Assembly: GCA_039519185.1 (NCBI GenBank)
Contig: CM076849.1
Span: 103,497,077 to 103,561,076, forward strand
Reading direction: 5' to 3'
Source of the DNA: Astragalus membranaceus
Lineage: Eukaryota > Streptophyta > Magnoliopsida > Fabales > Fabaceae
Length of the DNA stretch: 64,000 nucleotides
Shown: positions 22,764 through 31,667 of the stretch, piece after piece
Position numbering within the stretch: the first letter of the stretch is position 1
Layout: each line of letters starts with the position of its first letter
Notes under the pieces: model-generated
The model's input: the letters and a program-made list of their open reading frames with translations, nothing else
Database searches by the model: none
Told to the model about the DNA's origin: nothing
Position numbers and translations under genes: made by a program

Positions 22764-23402
22764 ATCACCGAATCGAACCCAATCAACACCGAATTGCTCC
22801 TAACTTCGCTTCGAGCTTCCAATCGCGTTCAATCCGCTCCTAGCTTTGTTCCTAAACATAACCCAACCATCAATTTCATCATTGAATCCAATTTTTCAAC
22901 AATTTCCTCCCTCAAAACCCCTAAAATTCGTAGGTTACAAAATGGGGAGAAAACCGGATGGAATCTTACCTAGCTCTTGGGTTATGATGAGGAGAGTGAG
23001 ATGATGAAGATGATGAATTTTGGGGTTGTGGGCTTAACTCCTCTTCTTCCTTTCTCTTCTTCTTTTCCTCTTCTTCTTTCTCTTCTTCTTTTCCTCTTCT
23101 TTTCTTCTCTGCGTGAATTCCTTCCTTCTTTCCTCTCTTTTATTATTTCTTTTCTTTAATCACACACACACAACACATATTTAATTAATAAATAAGTGGT
23201 AGCGTGGTCCAATTACCGTATTGATCTTAATCCCTTATTTCGATTCCAAAACATCATTGATCCGTATTATCCAGTTAACGACTTAATGTAATCCAGTAAA
23301 TAATTTTAGTACTCAATAAATTTACCAGTCAGGTACTAAATTACTCCCATTGGGTTAACATCCAAATAATTCGCCTAATTATTTTGAGGATGTTACAATT
23401 TC

Positions 23403-23888
23403 TCCAGTGTTGTTGATCTATTTTTGAGAATGCATAGGGATTCAAGAGAGATGCCCCATGGTTTGGTGCCTTATGGTGCCACTCCTAACTTGCAAGTTTC
23501 CAAAGAAGTTCACTCGTTTGAAGAAGTTGATTCAAGGGAAGTTTCTTTTGATTTGATTTCTTACAAAAGTGTCAAATCATTTAAATTTTCTAAATTCATG
23601 TTGGATGACATGTTTATTGCATTTCTTAATTTTTCTCATGTGCTTAAATATTTTCCAAATTTGATGATGGGAAGGTCTAACTTGTATCTTTTGCCTTTGT
23701 TTGAAATGGGAGAAGAGATTTTACAAAATATATTGTCTCCAAGTCGTGTCTTGTGTGCTCCCTATAATCATTGTGAAGTTGATTTTCTTACTCCATCTTT
23801 GATACAAGATCAATGTGTTGAAATTTTAAAAAGGGTTGACAATACCAAGACATTTATCGTGAATGAATCTATGTGGGCTAATTTTTAA
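23403..23888 (+). pseudogene. level-1 gypsy ORF, C-terminal segment of unknown function
   Basis: Resuming after the ATTTC target duplication, the frame continues in phase for about 160 codons to TAA at 23886-23888. The first part (REMPHGLVPYGA) loosely resembles the start of a gypsy RT region. No RT, RNase H or integrase motif follows, and the rest (SFDLISYKSVKSFKFSKFML onward) is unrecognised. It may be a degenerate or recombined tail that replaced pol. Confidence 0.6.
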
Positions 23889-24112
23889 AAAAATTGTCAT
23901 GTTGCTATTTCAAAGATTACCTTTTCATGGTGTTGGGTGTTGTTTATACTTGTCACGTGTGTTGATTTTTCCCAATTTCCATTTGACCCCGGGGGTATGT
24001 TGGAATTAATTTGATTTCTTTATTTATGTAGGTTACAATGGAGGTGCTGTCACAAAGTGAGGGATACAATGGAGATCAAATTCGAGGTCGAATTTCTTCA
24101 AGAAGGAGGGAA
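23889..24112 (+). other. 3' untranslated segment and polypurine tract of level-1 element
   Basis: It ends in ATTCGAGGTCGAATT followed by a purine tract at the LTR border. Nearly the same sequence precedes the LTR of the gypsy element at 33844-36315, showing that the two belong to one family. Confidence 0.8.
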
Positions 24113-24584
24113 TGATGTGGACCGCAAGAGCATTAAACGAAACTGATTTATTTAAATTAGAATGAAGTTTATTTTATTTTAGTTTATATTGACATTAAAG
24201 AATTTTTGGTGTTTGTGTGTATGCACTTTTGGCATAGGCACCATGGTGTGTAAGGTGTGTAGCTTAGGCACAACCCTAGGTATTTAAGGAATTTTTGTAA
24301 CCCATTTTCACAACTTGGATGAAATAGAAAACACATTGGCGTGAGTTTAGAGAATGCTTCTCTAGGGTTATTTCTAGAACCAAACTTGAATCTTATCAAG
24401 AGCCTCTTACTCTTGTGGTGATTCTACCTTGATCTTATCATCCTCTTGGATGTGGCGATTTCTCCATCTTCTTGCCTAATCCATTTGTATGTTTCTTTTC
24501 CCCTTTATCGTTTAGTCGTATTGGATTCAAGAATTCACTTGGTTAGATCCTATATTTGTCATGGAATCAATTAGATTCACATCA
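24113..24584 (+). repeat. 3' LTR of level-1 gypsy element (472 bp)
   Basis: Partner of 1607-2094, shorter by the 16-bp duplication. It is followed directly by ATGAC and then copia 1 integrase sequence. Confidence 0.92.
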
Positions 24585-24589
24585 ATGAC

Positions 24590-26872
24590 CATCATTTCTC
24601 CTTTATCATCTAGCTTTGTTCTGTGCTGGTCAGGCACGTGTCTGTAGCAAACAGATCCAAATATCCTGAAGTGCGACACATTTGGCTTGGCACCTGTGCA
24701 AGCCTCTTCAGGGGTCATGTCTTCCAATCTCTTTGTTGGACTTCGATTAATAATATATGCTGCAGTATTAACTGCCTCTCCCCACCATTTCTTTGGCATA
24801 TTCTTACTCTTCAACATGCTTCTCACCATATTTAGCAATGTCCTATTTTTTCTCTCAGCCACTCCATTATGCTGAGGAGTGTATGGAGGTGTGATCTCAT
24901 GTGTTATCCCTTCAGCTTCACAGAACTCATTGAACTCAGTATTTACATACTCTCCACCACCATCAGTTCTCAGTACTTCGACATTCTGTCCACACTGTTT
25001 TTCGACTAGGACTTTGAATTTTTTGAATACTCCCAACACATCACTCTTCCTCTTAATCAAATAAATCCAAAGCTTCCTAGTGAATTCATCAATAAATGTA
25101 ACAAAATACTTGTTACCTGCAGGATTTTCATGCACTATGGGGCCACACACATCTGAGAAAATCACCTGCAGCTTCCTCTTTGCTCTACTGGGCACACTTG
25201 GATTGAAGGAACCCCTAGGCATCTTGCTCTCGACATACTCTGCACATACATCCTTTGGAACATGGATATGAGGCAGACCTTTCACCACTGTCTTGCTCTG
25301 CATCCTGTTCAAATCACCAAAATTCAAGTGTCCATATCTAAAATGCCATAGCCACTCTTCCTTGTCGACTGCTGTGGCTAAGCACTGTTGCATCAGCACA
25401 CCCAATTCAATCTTAAATGTTCTATTATTGGAGAGAGTTGCCTTTATCAACAGCCTCTGTTCAGTGTCATACACCTTCATAGCATTGTCTTCCAGCACCA
25501 TCCTATATCCCTTCTCCAATAGCTGTCCAATACTCAGCAAATTGCTCTTCATCCCTGGCACATACAGTACACCTGAGATGAAGCACAATGAGGCATCCTT
25601 CTTTCTTATCCTTACTCTCCCCACACCTTCCACCTTCATGGTTCGATCATCAGCAAACCTCACTCTGCTCTTGATCGAAAAGTCAAGTTCGACAAACCAA
25701 TCTCCCCTCCCTGTCATGTGTGTCGAACACCCCGTGTCTAGAAACCAATGCTCACCACTCTCACCTTCCTCCTTGATTGTCACCATTTGCACTACTTCAT
25801 CACTGTTCACTTTCTCCTCAACTATCACTTTCTGCACCACTTCACTACTGCACTCTCTCTCTTTAATCACCATCAGTAAGGACTCCTCCTTCTCCTCCTC
25901 TTCTTCAGCCAATTTAGCATGATTGCCATTAGCATTGCTGTAGCATTCGTCAGCAAAATGGCCATATCTCTCACAGTTATAACACTGTATGTGGCTCTTG
26001 TCGAATCTTCTCCCTCTTCCTCTATATCCTCTGCCACCTCTACTCCCTCTACCTCTGTAACCATCACCACTACCACTTCCTTGCTCATCACTGTTACTAT
26101 TATCACTAGAGTTCGATTTGGAAGAGTTTGAATTATGGAAATTACCTCTTCCTCTTCCTCCTCTGTAATTATTTCTTCCTCTGCCACGTCTTCTTTGATT
26201 TCCACCTGATTTGTTGCCTGTTTGCACTGCAGGCGCTTGCTCAGTGCCAGACTTCACCACTTTCTTTTCACTCATCCTCTGCTCATGTGCTTCAAGTGAT
26301 CCTTGAAGCTCTTCTATCGTCATCGTTGATAGAACTTTCGCCTGTTCTATCGCCACAGTGATGTGATCAAAACACGAAGACACAGATCGCAGAATCTTCT
26401 CCACTACCGATTCATCAGACAATGTTTCACCACAATACAACATCTGATTCGTCATCGTTTGCACTCTAGTGAAATACGCGGCAATCGATTCACTGTCCTC
26501 CATTCCTAGCAGTTCATACTGTCTTCTCAGAGTTTGAAGTCGCACCTTCTTCAATTTCTGATCTCTGGCGTAGGAATTCGCGAGAATGTCCCACACTACT
26601 TTGCTCGTCTCAGATCTAGCAATCTTCTCAAAAATTGCAGGATTCACACACTGATGGAGGATACACAATCCTTTCCAGTCCTTCTTCTCTGTTTCTCTGT
26701 AAATTGCTTGTTGCGCAGCAGTCGCATTCACCGGTAACGGAGTTACTCCATTCTGCACTAGATCCCACACATCCTGAGATCCAAGGATTGCCTTCATCTT
26801 CATACTCCACTGATCGTAATTTCTTCCATTGAGGATTGGAAAGTTCACCTGAAAATGGCCGTTCGTCGTCAA
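24590..26872 (-). pseudogene. copia 1 gag, protease and integrase (5' half)
   Basis: It starts MTTNGHFQVNFPILNGRNYD at 26872. The gag domain occupies about residues 10-200. It is followed by an RGG-rich linker (225-288), a CCHC knuckle CYNCERYGHFADEC (297-310), a protease with WFLDTGCSTHMTG (about 376-388), a pre-integrase domain and an integrase (510-760) with VIFSDVCGP, VLRTDGGGEY and NGVAERKNRTLL. The integrase zinc finger reads CAEYVESK where the family has CxxC, so one zinc ligand is lost. The frame is open up to the gypsy insertion at 24584 and then runs on into the LTR, giving a short chimeric tail that is not native. Confidence 0.92.
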
Positions 26873-26947
26873 CGTGATTCACTCTCACCGTTGAGACTTC
26901 ACTCGTCTTTTTCACACTGATTCACACTCAGAAACGTCAACAATCAC

Positions 26948-26960
26948 GCTCTGAATACCA
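26948..26960 (-). other. primer binding site of copia 1
   Basis: Minus strand TGGTATTCAGAGC lies two bases from the LTR. It carries the same inserted T as the level-1 gypsy primer site. Confidence 0.85.
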
Positions 26961-26962
26961 TT

Positions 26963-27421
26963 TGTTGGAAGTTTCTGATTCACTGCACTCACTTCACATA
27001 CACAACACAAGGGTCACTTTTGTAGGAAATATTGGAGAAAATAAGTATTGTAACAAAATAAAAGGAGAAGGAGAAGTTGTGACGTGGCAAAAGCCACTGT
27101 CTTGAAAGCAAATTTCGGTGTGCTGGAAGTTTCTGATTCACTGCACTCACTTCACACACACGCACGCGAGAGAGTGAGAGAGAATAACAGAATTCTGTTA
27201 GAGTGAAAAACTGTAATGTATATTATGTATATTGCATCAGAGTTACTTATATAGACAATATATGACTCATGCTGAGTCAGCAACTAATGGAAAGCATAGA
27301 ATCAAATCTAATGATCAAATCTAAAGGGAAACTTCGACACTCTCCACTTCGACAAGCAAGTTGAGAGTGGTCGAACTAGCTAAGTCGAAACAGCTAGTCG
27401 AACTAGCTTACTTATTCAACA
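26963..27421 (-). repeat. 5' LTR of copia 1 with internal partial duplication
   Basis: On the plus strand it runs from TGTTGGAAGTTTC to TTATTCAACA, giving inverted TGTTG/CAACA ends. The first 35 bp recur almost exactly at 27121 (TGCTGGAAGTTTC), so the LTR end is duplicated about 158 bp inside it. The outer border cannot be confirmed because the other LTR lies outside the window. Confidence 0.7.
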
Positions 27422-28251
27422 CGGTGGACCTCCAGTGCAACCCAATATCCGGTTTGCTCCCCAAAGTTTTCACAGTGCCGTGTCTGGACCCGTGCACTCG
27501 ATGCCAGAATCACGTTGGATCCTCACAAACAATGCCCAAAAAACAACAACAAAATAAAGCCAAATCAAGAAAAAACAATTTTCGGTTTTCTTATATCTTC
27601 TTCTCCAAAATCCCTATTAACCAAAATTATTTATAATGTAAAAATGTTGCTGTTGTCCGTTGCTCAATCATTGACTTCAATACCAATTTAATTGGTAATA
27701 ACTTGTACACCAACGGTAAAAAATGACATTGCAAGTCTTATTGACAAATAAAGATTATAATAATATAAAATTAAATTACTATAACTATATTGTAAATATC
27801 TTTGAAAACTGAAAAAATAAAATATTTATTGTTAATAATAAAATTATATTTTGTAACTCCCTCACACTTGAATGCCATTATTCCAACAATCACCCACTAA
27901 TGGCATGCAAGTGGAAAAATATATTTAGATTTTGTAGAAAATAGAATTTTTGGGCAAAAAAATGCTTTTTCGTGCTTAAGTGTTAATATCACGGATTGAA
28001 TTAACACGTAGTGAAATGAGGCAACATCTTTTGTCCAAGAAGTGAATTTCTCTTGAACTAAGTGGACTCAAGATGAGACCCCCACAACACACACTTTTGC
28101 CTTCAAATTTATGAGAGCTCCGCGATAAATTATTCACACAATAATTGAGGCCCTCATATACCTTGGGTTGGTCATGAGTGCTCTAGAAAGATTGCCTAAG
28201 TCTTTCATGGAAGGTAGCATTTTCCTTCACACTCACGTAGGTAGATACATC
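27422..28251. other. spacer DNA, no gene seen
   Basis: About 830 bp of AT-rich sequence. Only short frames occur. From about 27860 it has the wording of a repeated non-coding sequence (AATCACCCACTAATGGCATG), but I cannot name a family. Confidence 0.6.
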
Positions 28252-28350
28252 AAGTGCATCTATATAGCACTAGTCATTCCGAAGTGCGTCTCTATAGCAC
28301 TAACCATGTCAAAGTGCATCTCTATAGCACTAGTCATGTCAAAGGATGTA
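28252..28350. repeat. 30-bp tandem repeat, about 3.3 copies
   Basis: Units AAGTGCATCTCTATAGCACT plus ten more bases start at 28252, 28282 and 28312, with a partial fourth copy. A 135-codon frame covers them, but its sequence is simply the repeat translated. Confidence 0.9.
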
Positions 28351-28504
28351 TCTATTAAGAGTTCATGGCTCAACCTCACATCAAGCACTACCGCACGCCA
28401 TAGGGATGAAAAGTGTAGTGCTTATAGGAGTATTCACATGGCTTCGTTTGACCACAAATGGGTATCCACCATATTTTCCTCCACTCAAGGCTTAAAGCTC
28501 ATTG

Positions 28505-28690
28505 TAACAGCCCAGGTCCAACGCATTGGCCACCCCAGCACTATTACATCACGGTCTTCTCTACCCCCCTTGTAGAATTTTTGTCTTCCATGGGAATCGA
28601 ACCTTGCACCTGAAGCATAAGTGCAAGTTAAACACACCTCCCACTACCAATTAATCTCCATTGGATGTGCTGGAAATTGTATTTTGTAGT
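28505..28690 (-). mobile_element. possible tRNA-derived SINE remnant
   Basis: On the minus strand an A-box-like AATTGGTAGTGGGAGG (about 28637-28653) is followed about 40 bp on by GGTTCGATTCCC (28592-28603), a perfect B box. This spacing is that of an internal RNA polymerase III promoter, and there is no tRNA cloverleaf. No target duplication was found, so the borders are guesses. Confidence 0.4.
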
Positions 28691-29224
28691 TGCATTGTCT
28701 ATATTAAATGCTGAGTTTTAATTTGAAATGGATGAGATACAAATGAATGTATTCCTTAGACTAGAAGTAGGCTTTCGAAGTGATAGAAAACTTGTGAGGC
28801 TGTTTGTTTCCTAGTTTTGCTTATCATGCTATGTTTCGGTCTTGAAAATAGATTGCTATAGGATAATCATATTTTGTTCTCCACAACTTTCTTAACTCTT
28901 AGGGGAAGCTTATTTGTACGATATTACGTACTTGTTATCATTCCTTATTATGAATTCTGTATTTTAGTTTTGATATGAACAAGGGAATTTCTATGGCCTA
29001 TGTATTACCCTGACCTAATTGCTTTGTACAGTCTTGAATCACATACCACTACTTTATTAGACAACATGTTTTGAAACTCCAATATCAGAGGGCCAATAAT
29101 ATTTTCTCCAAAACTTAAGGATTCAATTAAAAATATTTCTGTTTGATATTATGCTATATTTTAATTATGAAAAGGAATGAAATGATAGAAAGAGCACATT
29201 CACAGAGTTTATATGTATGTATAG
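28691..29224. other. spacer DNA, no gene seen
   Basis: AT-rich sequence with no extended open frame or repeat structure that I can support. Confidence 0.6.
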
Positions 29225-29233
29225 TTACTTAAA

Positions 29234-30219
29234 AGGCAAAATATCTCCCCACGTCTCTTAACTTATTTTTTGGTAACGAATAGGTCCCTTAACTTTTTTT
29301 TCTAACGCCTAGGTCCCTTAACTTTTAAAAATGCTGCACTGTTGTCCCTTTTAACGTTTTTTTGTTAACTCCGTTACAAAAATGCTTAAGTGGCTGTTAG
29401 ATTGCTTATGTGACTTTTTTTAATGCTTATGTGGCAATTTTATTTGCTGACTCATTATTTTATAATTATTTTGAATTAAATATTAAAAAAAAAGTGAACA
29501 TTCTTCAACCCTATTGAGCGTGAACTGCAAAACATTCATCTTCAACCCTTTGTAGAAAAATGAGAAATGAAAGTTCATCACCCAATCAATAACCAAATCT
29601 GGGAAACCAAATCGTAAACCCAACCTCTTCATTGTCAATACTACCCAAAAATCGTTGCCAAAATGGTTCCCAAAATCATCAAGGTTCATCAGGGTTCCCT
29701 GCTCCAATTTTCGTTTCAGATTCAGATTTTCATTTTCAATTTTGGTTTCAATTTTCTTTTCAAATTCATCAAAATCATCAACTTTCAATTCAAATTTTCT
29801 TTTTTGATATGAGTGAAGATATAGGGAAAGTACCATCGGACTGAAGATCGAGATTGGGAATGGAACTGAACAGCCGATGGTAAAATAGTTTTAGAAGAAT
29901 GTTCAGATCTTACTGATTCACCTTCATCTTCGTTTTCCAGATTCGTTGATTCCCCCCTTCATCTTTGCAATAATTGGAATTGGAGAAGATAGAGTTTGGA
30001 AAAGGGGAAACTAAGAAGATGGGGATAAAAAAGGGAATTCACATTTTTCTTTAATTTTTAACTAAAAGTAATTATTAAATAATGAAATATCCTACATCAG
30101 TGACTGATAAACGGTGTTAACAAAAAAACGTTAAAAGGGACAACAGTGCAACGTTTTTAAAAGTTAAGAGACCTATTCATTACCAAAAAAATTTAAGGGA
30201 TCTGGGGAGATATTTTGTC
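29234..30219. mobile_element. Mutator-like non-autonomous element (986 bp)
   Basis: A 9-bp target duplication TTACTTAAA lies at 29225-29233 and 30220-30228. Long terminal inverted repeats of about 130 bp start GGCAAAATATCTCCCC on the left and GACAAAATATCTCCCC on the right and contain GTCCCTTTTAACG. A 9-bp duplication with long inverted repeats is the signature of the Mutator superfamily. The interior has no transposase. A 117-codon frame (29483-29836) has no recognisable domain. Confidence 0.85.
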
Positions 30220-30228
30220 TTACTTAAA

Positions 30229-30934
30229 TCAATAGAATTTTTGATAGAATCTCAAAAAAAAAATAAATCAATAGAATGACTGTGATACCCTTCCACGTGT
30301 GTTTTCGTGATGGTACAAGGTTTTCTTTTACGTAAGGATTGTAAAATTATTTCTTGTACCTCTTGTTAGACCCACATTTTTCAAACTTGTGGTATAACTG
30401 TTATATTGTTATGTTTAAATGGAAAGTGAGTAATAGAGTGACATGTTCTCTCAATGGTGTTTGATGAGTATGTTCTAAGGTTACTTTGTGGTATTTGGTC
30501 AACAATTCACTATAGTGGGATAATATTTGAGAAATGAATCTAACATGGAAATTGTGTTCTTAAATCTTGATGTGAACTTGTTTGTACCAATTAGTACTCT
30601 ATGCTTGAAATCCTATGTATATATGTGCATGTGGTTATTTTTTTTTTTTTTAGTCCTTGTTTGAGATTTACATTGTGTAGTTTCATCCCTTGATACCATA
30701 TGAAATGGAGTGATTGATTGAAATTAGGAGGAATAAATTATGTCTTTGCATAATAACTGGTGATTTTTTTTCCTTATTTTTTCTATCCCCATCCTCTCAT
30801 TTCTAGAGTTTTGAATACATTAGTACGGAAAACTCATTTGTTTGCAAATTCTAAACTTGATTCAAGTTTGATTTAATTTTGTGGAGTGCACGACGTTGCC
30901 TTGTTGTTTTGACTGTGACTATATGAAGTAATGT
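30229..30934. other. spacer DNA, possibly pararetroviral non-coding region at its right
   Basis: About 700 bp, AT-rich, with no coding signal. The left edge of the endogenous virus cannot be placed, so part of this stretch may be its intergenic region. Confidence 0.5.
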
Positions 30935-31667
30935 TTACCTAAATGCCTCGCATACTATTGATATCAAATTTTGTTGATGTTGATTGTTGATTATATGAAG
31001 TAACTTGATTAAATGCCATACAAAATTAGATGATGAAAATTGGGGTTTTACTCCTTTGACATAATTCTGAATCCCAGTAAGAATTTCATTTGGGAAATGT
31101 TTCAACTTGGATAAATCATAACTTGGAGAAATATAAATTGAGTCGATGAAACCAAATCTTAAAAGATCATTAAGAAGCGTAATATCTTTCCAATCATCTA
31201 ATAAGATCATGATTCTTGGATATATTCCACTATACTCAATGATATAATCATTGAGTTCTCTTGGATTGCCATTATACATGAAATTTACCAGAGATTGATA
31301 AATTTTCTTGAATTTATCGACAGGCTCCCTCAAAGGGGAATTGATCAACTTATTCTGGAATGTATTCTGAGAAAATCTCAGCTTTCTTGGTTCAATTTCT
31401 TTTCTTTTTCCCAAAGGGCTAATTGCCGTACCAGAGGTACTAGATTGACCCTGTTGAGAATTAGAAGTTTTAATTGTTTTGAGGAAATCTGAAATTTCTT
31501 CCAGTTCTTGGGATTGATATATAGAGAATGCTTATAGCTTTCTCATCAATTGTTACAGCAAGATTGATAATTTGTTTATCAATTTCTTGGATTTTAATTT
31601 CGAGCATCTTGATTTTATCATCTTGGGATTCATCACCTCCCATCTGGCCTGGATAAGTGATCTGCAA
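30935..31667 (-). pseudogene. pararetroviral downstream ORF (possible transactivator position)
   Basis: An ATG at 31667 starts a frame that overlaps the RNase H end by about 35 bp, then shifts frame. The second part (30935-31414, 159 codons, starting MGKRKEIEPRKLRF) continues to a stop at 30935. I recognise no domain. Its place directly downstream of RT-RNase H is that of the translation transactivator/inclusion-body gene in related viruses. This is inference from position only. Confidence 0.5.

Larger units (their letters stand above)
11278..23397 (-). mobile_element. Ty3/gypsy chromovirus (Tekay-like), nearly intact
   Basis: The target duplication ATTTC lies at 11273-11277 and 23398-23402. 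LTRs of 2145 bp lie at 11278-13422 and at 17978-19493 plus 22769-23397, the second split by another LTR element. Termini are TGTAACACCC and GGATGTTACA. The internal 4555 bp encodes gag-protease and pol in one frame on the minus strand, ending in a chromodomain. I count about ten substitutions between the LTRs (about 0.5 percent). The net length of 8845 bp is normal for the family. The only coding defect seen is one in-frame TGA between protease and RT. Confidence 0.95.
17978..23397 (-). repeat. 5' LTR of chromovirus, split by a nested LTR element
   Basis: The two parts (17978-19493 and 22769-23397) sum to 2145 bp, exactly the length of the partner LTR. The insertion lies within the sequence CAAAATCACCGAATCG. 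As this is the promoter-bearing LTR, the insertion has probably silenced the element. Confidence 0.93.
1607..24584 (+). mobile_element. Ty3/gypsy element (level 1), gag-protease only, carrying two nested elements
   Basis: The LTRs at 1607-2094 and 24113-24584 begin TGATGTGGA and end TTCACATCA. The 5-bp target duplication ATGAC lies at 1602-1606 and 24585-24589. A tRNA-Met primer site follows the 5' LTR, and a purine tract (AAGAAGGAGGGAA) precedes the 3' LTR. With nested insertions removed the element is about 4.3 kb, too short for a full gypsy element. It encodes gag and a protease, but I see no RT, RNase H or integrase, so it is non-autonomous. The LTRs differ by about seven substitutions and a 16-bp indel. 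Confidence 0.92.
1..27421 (-). mobile_element. Ty1/copia element 1, split by nested insertions, 3' end outside window
   Basis: The element runs right to left. Its 5' LTR lies at 26963-27421 and its primer site at 26948-26960. Gag, protease and integrase occupy 24590-26872, and reverse transcriptase and RNase H occupy 1-1606. The order gag, protease, integrase, RT, RNase H defines Ty1/copia. The two halves are separated by one gypsy insertion whose target duplication ATGAC is at 1602-1606 and 24585-24589. The 3' LTR would lie left of position 1. A frameshift and nonsense codons in the pol half show that the copy is dead. Confidence 0.9.

Noticed and set aside
28168..28575. 135-codon frame as a possible small gene
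   Set aside because: Its core is the translated 30-bp tandem repeat and it has no recognisable start context or domain.
28592..28653. tRNA gene suggested by A and B boxes
   Set aside because: No cloverleaf can be built and no anticodon arm is evident. A SINE remnant is the better reading.
30935..31414. Host gene on the minus strand
   Set aside because: Position, overlap with RNase H upstream ORF and shared frame decay fit a viral downstream ORF better.
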